A DNA stretch of 64,000 nt from Mycobacterium simulans (lineage in GTDB: Bacteria; Actinomycetota; Actinomycetes; Mycobacteriales; Mycobacteriaceae): positions 2,383,988 to 2,447,987 of the forward strand of contig NZ_OCVX01000003.1 in assembly GCF_900232995.1 (NCBI RefSeq), read 5' to 3'. A program made the position numbers and the translations under genes. The notes under the pieces were generated by a model, which was given only the letters and a program-made list of their open reading frames with translations, was not told the DNA's origin and ran no database searches. Below, piece by piece: positions 8,754-17,962 of the stretch; the first letter of the stretch is position 1, and every line of letters begins with the position of its first letter.

Positions 8754-9296
8754 GTGACCAAGCCCAGGTCGGACACCAGGCAGCGCATCCAAGATGTGGC
8801 TCGTGAACTGTTCCTGCGGCAAGGGGTGCAACGCACCAGCCTGCAGGACATCGCCGACGAGCTGGGGATTACCAAGCCCGCGTTGTACTACCACTTCACC
8901 TCGCGGGATGACCTCGTGCGCAGCATCCTGGTGCCGTTGATCGAAGAGGGTGAGCGGTTCGTCTCCGATCGGGAAAGCCTTGGCGGTATCGATGCCCGCG
9001 AGTTGCTGGAGGGCTATTTCGATTTCCACTATCGGCATCGAAAGGACCTCATGCTGGTGCTGAGCGAACTGACGATGCTTGCCGACCTCGGCCTCATTGA
9101 GACCGTGTTGGCGTGGCGCGAGCGGCTCGGCAGGCTGGTGTTTGGTCCCGAGCCGACCCTCGCCCAGGCCACCTGTGCGGTGGTCGCGTTCGGGGGTTTG
9201 CAGGACTGTTGCCTGCATTTTCCCGACGCGCCTTATGAAGAGCTGCGGGATAGCTCGGTTAAAGCCGGGCTCGCCGCGTTAATGTGTGAGACGTAG
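8754..9296 (+). CDS. TetR-family transcriptional regulator
   Basis: 180 residues from GTG 8754. The first 50 residues form the TetR helix-turn-helix: RIQDVARELFLRQG, then TSLQDIADELGITKPALYYHF. The remainder is the variable ligand-binding domain. It is divergently placed next to the FAD monooxygenase with two inverted copies of a CTTA-N8-TAAG palindrome between them, so it probably represses itself and the monooxygenase until a substrate or toxic aromatic binds. The start is close to the likely promoter and no ribosome site is obvious, so the message may be leaderless. Confidence 0.9.
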   Translation: MTKPRSDTRQRIQDVARELFLRQGVQRTSLQDIADELGITKPALYYHFTSRDDLVRSILVPLIEEGERFVSDRESLGGIDARELLEGYFDFHYRHRKDLMLVLSELTMLADLGLIETVLAWRERLGRLVFGPEPTLAQATCAVVAFGGLQDCCLHFPDAPYEELRDSSVKAGLAALMCET

Positions 9297-9429
9297 CCGA
9301 GGTGACCGGTGTGCAGCGCATCGTTACGTCCGCCGCTGGCATGGCACTGAAATCGACGCTGGCAAAAGGTCTCTCGTTCATTAGGCGGTCGGGGTGGTGA
9401 CCGCGATCCGCTAGATCCCTGCGGCGACC

Positions 9430-9587
9430 TTAAGCGCGGCGACCTTGGTACGGCTCGCGGATCATCTGGCGCAGGGCGCGATGCCTTGGGGCGAGGTCGT
9501 CGAGTACTTCTTGGTAGTCGTAGTGGTATTCGGCCCATTTCCGGTCGCCGCGCTTATCGTCTACGAGAGATGTCGATATACCCAAGG
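9430..9587 (-). pseudogene. Small open frame or gene remnant, unrecognised
   Basis: On the minus strand a frame of about 52 codons ends at TAA (9430-9432). It includes KWAEYHYDYQEVLDDL followed by RHRALRQMIREPYQGRR. The composition (Tyr, Glu, Asp and Gln, no long Gly/Ala/Arg shadow runs) looks like real protein. The only candidate start I see is a TTG near 9587, inside the CsoR-like palindrome. It may be the C-terminal remnant of a lost gene or a genuine small protein. I cannot name a family. Confidence 0.3.
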
Positions 9588-9592
9588 GGGTA
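9579..9592. promoter_or_regulatory. CsoR/CstR-type operator upstream of DUF302 gene
   Basis: TACCCAAGGGGGTA is an inverted repeat TACCC-N4-GGGTA. This pattern (A/T ends, runs of C and G) is typical of operators bound by CsoR-family repressors. A similar but longer site lies at 10621-10638 beside the CsoR-family gene itself. Confidence 0.5.
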
Positions 9593-9622
9593 ACGTGGGA
9601 TATACGTGAGGGACGGACTCAG

Positions 9623-9685
9623 ATGGCCGGCGAGCAGAGCATCACCACGGTGCTTGATCGGTTGCGGCTGGTCGACCATGCCTAA
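9623..9685 (+). CDS. Possible 20-residue leader peptide or remnant
   Basis: ATG at 9623 opens a 20-codon frame (MAGEQSITTVL, ending RLVDHA) that closes at TAA 9683-9685, 57 bases before the DUF302 gene. It lies just downstream of the CsoR-like operator, so it is probably transcribed. There is no family match, and it could equally be non-coding leader. Confidence 0.2.
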   Translation: MAGEQSITTVLDRLRLVDHA

Positions 9686-9742
9686 AAGACCAGGCGCGCA
9701 GCCGATATCGGCGCCTGCAACACAATTAGGGAAGGAGTAGCG

Positions 9743-10162
9743 ATGACTTTGGGTCTAAGCACCAAGTTGAATGCCGCGTTCGAGGAAGTGGTCGAACGGA
9801 CCACTCGAGCCCTGGCCGATCAGGGTTTCGGCGTGCTGACCACCATCGACGTCAAGGCCACGCTGAAGCAAAAGCTTGGCGAGGACATGGAGGACTACTT
9901 GATCCTCGGTGCATGCAATCCGACGTTGGCACACCGCGCCCTGGGGGTGGACCGACAGATCGGTCAGCTATTGCCGTGCAACGTCGTAGTGCGAGCCGAC
10001 ACAGGCAGTCCGCGCGACACGGTGCTGGTGGAGGCAATGGACCCGCAAATTATGGTGCAGGTCGCCGGCCAGTCGGACGCGCTGCAGGCCGTCGCCGATG
10101 AAGCCGCTGCCAAACTGCAGGCCGCGATAAGCGCGCTCGGCGACACCGCCCCGACGAAGTAG
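9743..10162 (+). CDS. DUF302 family protein
   Basis: 139 residues from ATG 9743 with a GGAAGGAGTAG ribosome site. The sequence matches the DUF302 pattern: an N-terminal helix with VERTTRALADQGFGVLTTIDV, then LGACNPTLAHRAL, LLPCNVVVR and a VEAMDP strand. Function is unproven. DUF302 proteins are often encoded near sulfur-handling or metal-stress genes, which fits the neighbouring CsoR/CstR-type repressor and the CsoR-like operator 150 bases upstream. Cys residues in LGAC and LLPC could bind metal or sulfane sulfur; this is inference. Confidence 0.85.
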   Translation: MTLGLSTKLNAAFEEVVERTTRALADQGFGVLTTIDVKATLKQKLGEDMEDYLILGACNPTLAHRALGVDRQIGQLLPCNVVVRADTGSPRDTVLVEAMDPQIMVQVAGQSDALQAVADEAAAKLQAAISALGDTAPTK

Positions 10163-10319
10163 CCCGCCAAAAGAGCGGTGACTCAAAGGCTATCGCGGTC
10201 ACTGGTTATGCGGCGGGCGTGTCAGTGGGGAAGCTACTTTCTCGGCAGACCGCCTGCGCGACCGTGCGCCATTGCCTCGCCACTTGGCCAATCCTCCGCT
10301 GCGGCCCAGATCCGGCGTG

Positions 10320-10676
<357 letters not shown>

Positions 10677-10768
10677 CTATGACTACGGCGGGCGACTCGG
10701 GTTGGGCGCGGCGTGGGCGTGAGCTTGGCCATTCCGGTCGCATCGTCACGGCACTAGAGTGCCTAGAT

Positions 10769-11758
10769 ATGCGCTTCGGTCTCTTCATTCCGCAAGGCTG
10801 GCGAATGGATCTCGTCGGCATCGAACCGGAAAACCACTGGGCGGTGATGCGTGACCTGGCCACCTACGCCGACGAGAGCGCCTGGGACTCATTGTGGGTC
10901 TACGACCACTTCCACACCGTTCCGATGCCCACGGGCGAAGCCACACATGAGGCGTGGTCGTTGATGGCCGCATATGCGGCGACTACATCGCGGATCAAGC
11001 TCGGCCAGATGTGCACGGCGATGAGCTACCGAAATCCGGTCTACCTAGCCAAAGTGGCCGCCACCGCCGACATCATCTCTGGCGGTCGCATCCAGATGGG
11101 TATCGGCGGCGGCTGGTACGAACACGAGTGGCGGGCTTACGGTTACGGGTTTCCATCGGCGGGGGTGCGGCTGGGCAGGCTGGACGAGGGCGTCCAGATA
11201 CTGCGTGAAGCCTGGCGCGACGGCAAGGTCACCTTCCACGGCCAGCACTACCAGGTCGATGGCGCGATTGTGGCACCGAAGCCGTTGCAGGACAACAGTA
11301 TTCCACTGTGGATCGCTGGCGGCGGCGAAAAGGTGACGCTGCGCATCGCTGCCAAGTACGCGCAATACACGAATTTCTCGCCGGAGCCAACGGCTTTCGC
11401 CCACAAGTCGGGGGTGCTCGCTGAGCACTGCCAGAAGCTGGGCACCGACTTCGACGCCATCGTGCGATCGAGCAACTTCACCACCCTGATTGGGACTTCG
11501 GACGCCGACGTCAAAGACCGGCTGCAGCGGGTCCGCGACCGGATGGTCGGCTCCGTCCCGGAGGCGGTCGCGGATGCGATGATCGCCGGTGGCAGCGGCC
11601 CGGATTCGGCAACGGGTAGGCCGGAACAGGTGATCGAGCGGATGGCGAAGATTCGTGACTTGGGATGTGAGTACGCGATCTGCTACTTCCCCGAAGCCGC
11701 CTATGACCGTTCCGGCATCGAGTTGTTTGAACGTGAAGTGATACCCGCGTTGAGCTAG
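10769..11758 (+). CDS. LLM-class (luciferase-like, probably F420-dependent) oxidoreductase
   Basis: 329 residues from ATG 10769 (MRFGLFIPQGW). It is a TIM-barrel luciferase-like protein with WVYDHFHTV near residue 50, KLGQMCTAMSYRNPVYLAKVAATADIISGGR and GIGGGWYEHEW, segments typical of mycobacterial F420-dependent reductases. The longer frame from 10607 is rejected because it runs through the CsoR-like operator. There is no ribosome site before 10769, so the message may be leaderless. The substrate is not inferable. The stop overlaps the stop of the convergent ABM gene by four bases. Confidence 0.86.
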   Translation: MRFGLFIPQGWRMDLVGIEPENHWAVMRDLATYADESAWDSLWVYDHFHTVPMPTGEATHEAWSLMAAYAATTSRIKLGQMCTAMSYRNPVYLAKVAATADIISGGRIQMGIGGGWYEHEWRAYGYGFPSAGVRLGRLDEGVQILREAWRDGKVTFHGQHYQVDGAIVAPKPLQDNSIPLWIAGGGEKVTLRIAAKYAQYTNFSPEPTAFAHKSGVLAEHCQKLGTDFDAIVRSSNFTTLIGTSDADVKDRLQRVRDRMVGSVPEAVADAMIAGGSGPDSATGRPEQVIERMAKIRDLGCEYAICYFPEAAYDRSGIELFEREVIPALS

Positions 11759-12057
11759 ATATCGGTCGTGACGTACCGCGTCTTGACGGGAGGCGCGGCC
11801 AGCAATGGCGGCAGCTCCGTCAGTCGACCTGCGCCGGCGCGAAATCTGCGGTAGGCCTCGTCGTGCTCGACCGTCTCCCAGAGTTCGTAGATAAGCCAGC
11901 GCGCTTCGTCGTCTTCATCGACAAGCACGTCGGTGCGGAGGTTCCCGTCAAACGCCCGGGTATCCTGCAGCGCGCGGGCCATGAGCTCGCGTCCGGCTGC
12001 GACCGCTTCGGGTTTGAACTTGAGTTCGAGGATCACGGTGATCGGCATGGGCGCCAT
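11755..12057 (-). CDS. Antibiotic-biosynthesis-monooxygenase (ABM) domain protein
   Basis: About 100 residues from ATG 12057 (a second ATG at 12048 is equally possible). It is a ferredoxin-like ABM fold: VILELKFKPEAVAAGRELM, then LRTDVLVDEDDEARWLIYELWE and the HDEAYRRF helix, as in small cofactor-free quinol monooxygenases or heme-degrading MhuD-like proteins. The longer frame reaching 12573 is a shadow of the DUF35 gene. It is divergent from the DUF35-thiolase pair with about 100 bases between them. Confidence 0.82.
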   Translation of the reverse strand: MAPMPITVILELKFKPEAVAAGRELMARALQDTRAFDGNLRTDVLVDEDDEARWLIYELWETVEHDEAYRRFRAGAGRLTELPPLLAAPPVKTRYVTTDI

Positions 12058-12157
12058 GCTGCCACGGGGCCGTAGAGAACGGGATTTCCACTTTTTTGGA
12101 ACGCTGTTGTACGGTTTGAGGTGCAGTATTCTCCCGCTCGACACGGAGGATCCTTCG

Positions 12158-12589
12158 ATGCAGAAGGCGCTCGCCCCCGAAATCTCGACCTGGCCTGACC
12201 AGAACCCGCAGCTGATCGGCAGTCGCTGTGACAGCTGTGGCGCTACCACCTTCCCGGTGCAGCAACGGTGTCCGCGCTGCAGCGTTGGAGAGATGAGCGA
12301 GGTGTTGTTGCCGCGCCGTGGCACCGTCGTGACGTGGACCACGCAGGGCTTCCCGCCTGGACCTCCGTATATCGGTGCGACTGGCAAGGATTTTGTGCCG
12401 TTCGGCATGGCTCTGGTGCAGCTGGGCTTGGGGGAAGACGCTGTGATCCGGGTTGAGGGCAGGCTGACCGAGAACGACCCGGCCAAGATGAAATTCGGCC
12501 AGGAGGTCGAGCTCACCATGGTTCCGCTCACCGTAAGTGAGGAAGGCGAAGAGGTCCTTACGTTCGCGTTCACACCCGTAGGAGCCTGA
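12158..12589 (+). CDS. DUF35 OB-fold protein with zinc ribbon (acyl-CoA-associated)
   Basis: 143 residues from ATG 12158 with a GGAGGA ribosome site. Near residues 24-41 there is a rubredoxin-like zinc ribbon, C-D-S-C then C-P-R-C, followed by an OB fold (RRGTVVTWTTQGF...). DUF35 proteins pair with thiolase/SCP2-like enzymes; in cholesterol catabolism ChsH2 and Ltp2 work this way. The thiolase-like gene begins one base after its stop, so the two probably form a complex. An in-frame extension back to 11933 lies antisense to the ABM gene and is rejected. Confidence 0.88.
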   Translation: MQKALAPEISTWPDQNPQLIGSRCDSCGATTFPVQQRCPRCSVGEMSEVLLPRRGTVVTWTTQGFPPGPPYIGATGKDFVPFGMALVQLGLGEDAVIRVEGRLTENDPAKMKFGQEVELTMVPLTVSEEGEEVLTFAFTPVGA

Positions 12590-12590
12590 G

Positions 12591-13736
12591 ATGACTAACG
12601 ACGTAGCGATCGTCGGCGTGGGCCTGCATCCGTTCGGCCGGTTCGAAAAGACCGCGATGCAGATGGGCGCCGAGGCTATCCAGTCCGCACTGGCGGACGC
12701 CGGTGTTCAGTGGAAGGACATCCAGTTCGGCTTTGGCGGCAGCTACGAGGTGTCCAACCCGGACGCGGTAACCAGGCTGGTGGGTCTGACCGGTATTCCG
12801 TTCACCGACGTGTTCAACGCATGCGCCACCGGGGCCAGCGCCATTCAGCAGACCGCCGACACCATCCGATTGGGCAAATACGACATCGGCATCGCCGTCG
12901 GCCTGGACAAGCACCCGCGCGGCGCATTCACCGACGACCCCGCCAAATTGGCGCTGCCGCAGTGGTATGCCCAGAACGGGCAATTCGTCACGACCAAGTT
13001 CTTCGGCATGAAGGCCAACAAGTACATCTACGACCACAACATTTCTCAGGCCACGCTGGCCAAGGTCGCCGCCAAGAACTATCGCAACGGTGCGCTGAAC
13101 CCGAACGCATTCCGTCGCAAAGCGATTCCCGAAGACGAGATCCTGAACTCGGCCGTGCTCAACTACCCGCTGACGCAATACATGTTCTGCGCGCCCGACG
13201 AAGGTGCGGCCGCGGTTGTTATGTGCCGCGCATCCTTGGCGCACCGGTTTACCGACAGGCCGGTGTACGTGCGCGCCTGTGAAATTCGCACCCGCCGCTA
13301 CGGTGCCTACGAGGTGCACGCCACATCGGCACCCTTGGATGAGGACTCCTCGCCGACGGTCTACGCCGCCAAGGCGGCCTACGAGGCCGCCGGAATGGGA
13401 CCCGAAGACATCGACCTGGCCCAGCTACAGGACACCGACGCCGGCGCCGAGGTCATCCACATGGCCGAGACGGGTTTATGCGCCGACGGTGAGCAAGAGA
13501 AGTTGGTGGCCGACGGCGCCACCGAGATCGGCGGTGAGCTGCCGGTCAATACCGACGGCGGACTCATCGCCAACGGAGAGCCGATCGGCGCCTCAGGGCT
13601 GCGGCAGGTGCACGAGTTGGTGCGACAGCTGCGCGGCGAGGCGGGCGAGCGTCAGGTGCCGGGCAACCCGCGCGTCGGCCTGGCCCAGGTGTACGGCGCG
13701 CCGGGCACCGCGTCGGCGACCATCCTGTCGCTCTAG
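12591..13736 (+). CDS. Thiolase-family lipid-transfer protein (Ltp2/SCP-x-like)
   Basis: 381 residues from ATG 12591. It is a thiolase-fold protein of the non-decarboxylating lipid-transfer/aldolase branch: AIVGVGLHPFGRF at the N-terminus, the Cys segment FNACATGASA, and a C-terminal GEPIGASGLRQVHEL plus AQVYGAPG. The H-x-G-x-Gly catalytic loops of true thiolases are altered (GEPIGASG), which fits Ltp2-type retro-aldolases acting with DUF35 partners. The DUF35 gene is immediately upstream. Likely substrate: branched or steroid side-chain acyl-CoA, by analogy only. Confidence 0.88.
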   Translation: MTNDVAIVGVGLHPFGRFEKTAMQMGAEAIQSALADAGVQWKDIQFGFGGSYEVSNPDAVTRLVGLTGIPFTDVFNACATGASAIQQTADTIRLGKYDIGIAVGLDKHPRGAFTDDPAKLALPQWYAQNGQFVTTKFFGMKANKYIYDHNISQATLAKVAAKNYRNGALNPNAFRRKAIPEDEILNSAVLNYPLTQYMFCAPDEGAAAVVMCRASLAHRFTDRPVYVRACEIRTRRYGAYEVHATSAPLDEDSSPTVYAAKAAYEAAGMGPEDIDLAQLQDTDAGAEVIHMAETGLCADGEQEKLVADGATEIGGELPVNTDGGLIANGEPIGASGLRQVHELVRQLRGEAGERQVPGNPRVGLAQVYGAPGTASATILSL

Positions 13737-13762
13737 GCTGGCGCGCCAAATAGCGGCGTGCG

Positions 13763-15421
13763 CTAAATGGCCGGGCCCAAGAGGTCGTCGGCGTCCTTGA
13801 TGATGTAGCCGTATCCCTGCTCGGCCAAGAACCGCTGTCGGTGCGCGGCGTACTCGGCATCCAAGCTGTCGCGGGCCACCACCGAGTAGAACATGGCACC
13901 GCCGCCGTCGGACTTGGGTCGCAGCAGTCGCCCCAACCGCTGGGCTTCCTCCTGGCGTGACCCGAATGTTCCCGAAACCTGCACCGCCACAGCGGCTTCC
14001 GGCAAGTCGATAGAGAAGTTGGCGACCTTGGAGACCACCAGCGTGGAGACTTCGCCCCGACGGAAGGCGTCGAACAATGCTTCGCGGTCAGAGGTTTTGG
14101 TGCCGCCCTGGATAACTGGAGCGTTTAACTCAGCGCCGAGCTCATCCAGCTGATCCAGGTAGGCACCGATCACCAGGGTCTGCTCGCCGGGATGCTTCTC
14201 CAGAATCGACTTGACGACAGCGATTTTCGTGTGCACGGTCGAGCAGAGCCGGTAGCGTTCTTCGGGCTCGGCGGTGGCATACATCATCCGCTCGTTGTCG
14301 GTCATCGTCACCCGGACTTCGACACACTCCGCCGGCGCGATCCAGCCTTGGGCCTCAATGTCTTTCCACGGCGCGTCGTAGCGCTTTGGGCCAATGAGAG
14401 AGAACACATCGCCTTCGCGACCGTCCTCGCGGATCAACGTGGCGGTCAGGCCCAGGCGTCGCTTGGATTGCAGGTCGGCGGTCATCCGGAACACCGGCGC
14501 CGGCAGCAGATGCACCTCGTCGTAGATGATCAGCCCCCAGTCGCGGCTGTCGAAGAGCTCCAGATGTCGATACTCGCCCTTGGTGCGGCGAGTGATCATC
14601 TGGTACGTCGAGATAGTGACGGGCCGAATCTCCTTGCGTTCGCCGGAATATTCACCGATCTCGTCCTCGGTCAGCGAGGTCCGCGCGACCAGCTCGCGTT
14701 TCCATTGCCGGGCGGCCACGATGTTGGTGACCAGAATCAGCGTGGTCGCACTGGCCTTGGCCATGGCCGCCGCACCGACCAGCGTCTTGCCCGCGCCGCA
14801 CGGCAGTACCACCACGCCGGACCCGCCAGCCCAGAACGAGTCCGCGGCCATCTGCTGATAGTCGCGGAGCTGCCAACCGTCCTGCTGCAGGCCGATCGGA
14901 TGCGCCTCGCCGTCCACATAACCAGCGAGATCCTCAGCGGGCCAACCGATCTTGAGCAGCATCTGCTTGACCCGGCCACGCTCGCTGGGGTGCACGACGA
15001 CGGTGTCGTCGTCGATGCGGGCGCCCAGCATCGGGCTGATCTTCTTGTTGCGCAGCACTTCTTCGAGGACGGCGCGGTCCAGGCTTACCAGCGTCAGGCC
15101 GTGCGCGGGGTTCTTGACCAATTGCAGCCGGCCGTAGCGCGCCATGGTGTCGACGATGTCGACCAGCAGCGGCTGGGGCACCGCGTAGCGAGAGAAGCTG
15201 ACCAGCGCATCGACGACCTGTTCGGCGTCATGGCCGGCGGCGCGGGCGTTCCACAGCGCCAGCGGCGTGATGCGGTAGGTGTGCACGTGTTCGGGTGCGC
15301 GTTCCAGCTCGGCGAACGGCGCGATGGCGGCGCGTGCCGCGCCTGCCAATTCATTGTCGACTTCGAGCAGCACTGTCTTGTCGGACTGCACGATCAACGG
15401 CCCGTGGCTCATGGGACCCAT
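13763..15421 (-). CDS. ercc3: XPB/Rad25-type DNA helicase
   Basis: About 550 residues; the ATG at 15421 overlaps the upstream gene's stop (TAATG), and another ATG lies at 15412. It is an SF2 helicase with Walker A LPCGAGKTLVG, DEVH box IIYDEVHLLPA, the XPB RED-like EDGREGD segment, and motif VI QEEAQRLGRLLRP. The N-terminal damage-recognition-like domain spans about 1-190. The M. tuberculosis orthologue Rv0861c is a 3'-5' DNA helicase able to anneal strands, probably in DNA repair. Translationally coupled to the Rv0862c-like gene. Confidence 0.95.
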   Translation of the reverse strand: MGPMSHGPLIVQSDKTVLLEVDNELAGAARAAIAPFAELERAPEHVHTYRITPLALWNARAAGHDAEQVVDALVSFSRYAVPQPLLVDIVDTMARYGRLQLVKNPAHGLTLVSLDRAVLEEVLRNKKISPMLGARIDDDTVVVHPSERGRVKQMLLKIGWPAEDLAGYVDGEAHPIGLQQDGWQLRDYQQMAADSFWAGGSGVVVLPCGAGKTLVGAAAMAKASATTLILVTNIVAARQWKRELVARTSLTEDEIGEYSGERKEIRPVTISTYQMITRRTKGEYRHLELFDSRDWGLIIYDEVHLLPAPVFRMTADLQSKRRLGLTATLIREDGREGDVFSLIGPKRYDAPWKDIEAQGWIAPAECVEVRVTMTDNERMMYATAEPEERYRLCSTVHTKIAVVKSILEKHPGEQTLVIGAYLDQLDELGAELNAPVIQGGTKTSDREALFDAFRRGEVSTLVVSKVANFSIDLPEAAVAVQVSGTFGSRQEEAQRLGRLLRPKSDGGGAMFYSVVARDSLDAEYAAHRQRFLAEQGYGYIIKDADDLLGPAI

Positions 15422-17679
15422 TATCGGTCGTCGGCCGACACCACCGAGGTGATGCGGTGGATCGCGAACTCCCGCAGCCGCCCGGACGCCGAATCGAAGG
15501 CCATTAGCTGACCACCCCGGGTGGTGATCGGCGAGACCACCCGCTGCGTGGCAACCCCGGCGGCGTCGAGGTAGCCGATCAATACGGTGGCCTGATCCCG
15601 CGCCGCGCGCTGCAACAGCGACATCGCAACGGCGGGGTCAACGCGGATATTGCCGAACGGCGCGGCGGTCACCTTGCGAAGCACCGCGACGACTGCGTTG
15701 AGCGTCTCACTGCTTGGACGCGCCGGCGGGCGGGAGGGGCGGCGCTGCTGCGGGGCGGGCACCCGCGCCCCGCGGGGCCGGACATCGACGATGGCGCCGG
15801 TGGAGTCCTCGGCAGCCGGAGCCAGGCCCGCGGCGCGCAACGCGACGAGCACTTCGGATATCGGTGCCGGGGAGACCGCCACCGTCGGCGCCAAGGTACG
15901 CAGTGCAAGCCCTTCGGCGGCAGGGTCTGCGACCGCTTGCGCGAGCAGGGCCGGATCCTCGCACCGCACGAACGACGCGGCCATACCGATTCGAAGTTGC
16001 CCGTGCCGGCGTGCGACATCGTCGATAAGATACGTAAGCCCTTGCGGCACCGGAGTTTTGGAATGGCCGGCGAAGAAGGATTGCATCCAGTCGCGGGTCT
16101 TGCCAATGTCAAGTGCGTGCCTGATCGACTGTTCGCTGACCCGGTACACCATTGCCGCGCCGGCAGATTCGACGGTGGCAACCGTGGCCAAGTCCTCGGC
16201 GAGGTCGCGATTCAGCGGCCCGGGCACGACGACGGTCAGGTCGGCCTGGACCAAAAAGTGGTCGATCGGTTTGGGCAATGCCCGCGTCATCGCATCAACC
16301 ACGGCGGTGGGATCGGCGTCCGCGGCCAGCAGTGCACGGCCGGGCCTACTGATCGCCCCGCGTCCCACCAGACCCAAAGTGTGACTTTCGGTCAGCAGGT
16401 CGGCGACTGGTCGCGGCTGCAGCCGCCGGGCCCAACGTGGCCGTCGCCAGATCAACGCCGCCGACGCCGAGTCCGCGTTGACACCGGCACCGGCGGGCAG
16501 CTCGGCAAGGGCGTCGAGTAATAGCCTACGATCCAGCGGAGCTGCCGTCGAGAACAGCGAATCCGACAGGGCACCATATGGTTTGGCGTCGGGACCGCGG
16601 CTGCCGATCAACGCCGGTCGGCCCGGTAAATCCAGCCAGGTGGTGGCCAATAGGTACCAGCGGTCGGCGGTGGCCATCGAGACGAACCGGTCGGCGGTCG
16701 CCGTTGGCGCCCCGTACGGCCCTTCTCCATAGAGCGGTTCGGGATCCGGCATGCCGCTCGCGATCAGTCCGGCCGCGGCCACAAGCTCGAGGATCAGGCC
16801 CAGCCGCGCCTCGTCGATTCCGGTCGCCTTCGACAGCCGCTTGATTTCGCGAACGCCCAGTCCGCCACTGCGTAGCTCGGCTACCGGTGTGGCGCCAAGG
16901 TGCTCGAGCAGGACGTCGACCTCGCGTAGCAGGTCGATGACCGCGCCGGCCGCCGAGGCATCCACGTCGTCGTGTGTGGTGGTGGACACCACCGGGTCGG
17001 GCGCCGTCAGCTGCATCGGCCCGGGGGGTTCACCGCGCAGCACCTGCCCGACGTGGCGGGGCAAGATCACCGTTTCGGCATCGATGCGTCGCAGCAGGCC
17101 CGTCGCCAGCAGCCGCGGCACGGGCCGGTCCGCCGGTGCGCCGGGTGCCGCGTCTCGGGTGCGCCCCATCGGGGATCCTTCGAGCAACTTCTGCAGCACG
17201 TCGCGCTGCTGCTGGTCGAGCCCGTCGAGCGCGGCGGCGATCTCATCCCGAGTGTGCGAACGGTCCTCGAGCGTGACCTGCCCCGCATGCCACGGCAGCG
17301 CCGTGGCCGCGTCGGCGGCCACCCGGACCACGGTCTCACCCCAAACCAGGGCGCGCAGCTTCAGGTCGTCCAGCGCCGCGACGATGTCAGGCTGGGGCGC
17401 GTAATCACCGATCAGCGCCAGCAGCTTGGCGACGGGCACCGGCTGGCTATCGGCGTGCAGCACCAGCAAGGCGTCGAGCACACCCAGTCGCAGAAAGTCG
17501 AGCTCGTCGGTCGCGGCTTTGACCGACTGGCGGGCCTGCGCGCGCGCGGCGAGCGCGGAGATGCTGCCGGGTGGCGGCTGCGCAAGGTCTGGTCGCAGCT
17601 CCAGCAGCAGGATCAGCCGTTCATCGGGCAAGTCGGCCAGCCAGGACCCCAGCGGGATGTCCGGCGTGTGTTCGGTCAT
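15421..17679 (-). CDS. Helicase-associated C-terminal (XPB/Ssl2-like) domain protein, Rv0862c-like
   Basis: 752 residues from ATG 17679. The N-terminal ~200 residues are helical and Leu/Ala-rich ([21 protein letters not shown]). The middle carries winged-helix-like segments, and the C-terminal ~120 residues contain a WYL-like strand pattern ([19 protein letters not shown]...[11 protein letters not shown]). The family is annotated as helicase conserved C-terminal domain and always accompanies mycobacterial XPB. The stop overlaps the helicase start, so the two are co-translated. The role is probably as a helicase partner in repair. Confidence 0.85.
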   Translation of the reverse strand: MTEHTPDIPLGSWLADLPDERLILLLELRPDLAQPPPGSISALAARAQARQSVKAATDELDFLRLGVLDALLVLHADSQPVPVAKLLALIGDYAPQPDIVAALDDLKLRALVWGETVVRVAADAATALPWHAGQVTLEDRSHTRDEIAAALDGLDQQQRDVLQKLLEGSPMGRTRDAAPGAPADRPVPRLLATGLLRRIDAETVILPRHVGQVLRGEPPGPMQLTAPDPVVSTTTHDDVDASAAGAVIDLLREVDVLLEHLGATPVAELRSGGLGVREIKRLSKATGIDEARLGLILELVAAAGLIASGMPDPEPLYGEGPYGAPTATADRFVSMATADRWYLLATTWLDLPGRPALIGSRGPDAKPYGALSDSLFSTAAPLDRRLLLDALAELPAGAGVNADSASAALIWRRPRWARRLQPRPVADLLTESHTLGLVGRGAISRPGRALLAADADPTAVVDAMTRALPKPIDHFLVQADLTVVVPGPLNRDLAEDLATVATVESAGAAMVYRVSEQSIRHALDIGKTRDWMQSFFAGHSKTPVPQGLTYLIDDVARRHGQLRIGMAASFVRCEDPALLAQAVADPAAEGLALRTLAPTVAVSPAPISEVLVALRAAGLAPAAEDSTGAIVDVRPRGARVPAPQQRRPSRPPARPSSETLNAVVAVLRKVTAAPFGNIRVDPAVAMSLLQRAARDQATVLIGYLDAAGVATQRVVSPITTRGGQLMAFDSASGRLREFAIHRITSVVSADDR

Positions 17680-17741
17680 TGCTGATCAGCGTAGGCCCGA
17701 CCGACGGCCTTGCGCCGCGGGTGGGTGGGCGACCTGTCAGA

Positions 17742-17954
17742 ATGGTTCCCGTGGCTGACATCGCTGAAGGCAAGGCGCGCAAGAACAACAAATATGTGGA
17801 CAACGGCTGGCCGACCACCGACCCGGATGACCATGCGGTGAGCGAACTGGTGACCGACCGCACGGGTGCCTTATCGCCCTTCGGCGAAATGGTGTTCCCG
17901 GTCTCCGCCGACGACTTGCCTTACGTCCACCCGGTGACGGTCGTGAACCGGTAG
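17742..17954 (+). CDS. Small conserved hypothetical, Rv0863-like
   Basis: 70 residues from ATG 17742 (alternative GTG 17751). Sequence [20 protein letters not shown] then [28 protein letters not shown]. No domain recognised. It is soluble, with no membrane segment. It is divergent from the Rv0862c-like gene and eight bases before moaC2, so it may be the first gene of the molybdopterin operon, as Rv0863 is in H37Rv. Confidence 0.72.
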   Translation: MVPVADIAEGKARKNNKYVDNGWPTTDPDDHAVSELVTDRTGALSPFGEMVFPVSADDLPYVHPVTVVNR

Positions 17955-17962
17955 GCGTCGGG

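Larger units (their letters stand above)
9297..9742. other. 446-base gap before the DUF302 gene
   Basis: No full-length gene is visible. It contains a minus-strand open frame at about 9430-9587, a CsoR-like palindrome at 9579-9592, and a 20-codon plus-strand frame at 9623-9685, each listed separately. AAGGAGTAGCG at 9732-9742 is the ribosome site of the DUF302 gene. Confidence 0.6.

Noticed and set aside
11755..12573. 272-residue minus-strand protein ending in the ABM domain
   Set aside because: Its N-terminal two thirds are antisense to the DUF35 gene; the ABM domain alone is the supported gene.
14192..15511. 439-residue plus-strand gene antisense to the XPB helicase
   Set aside because: It lies wholly inside the opposite strand of a conserved helicase gene, is Gly/Arg/Asp/His shadow sequence and has no domain pattern.
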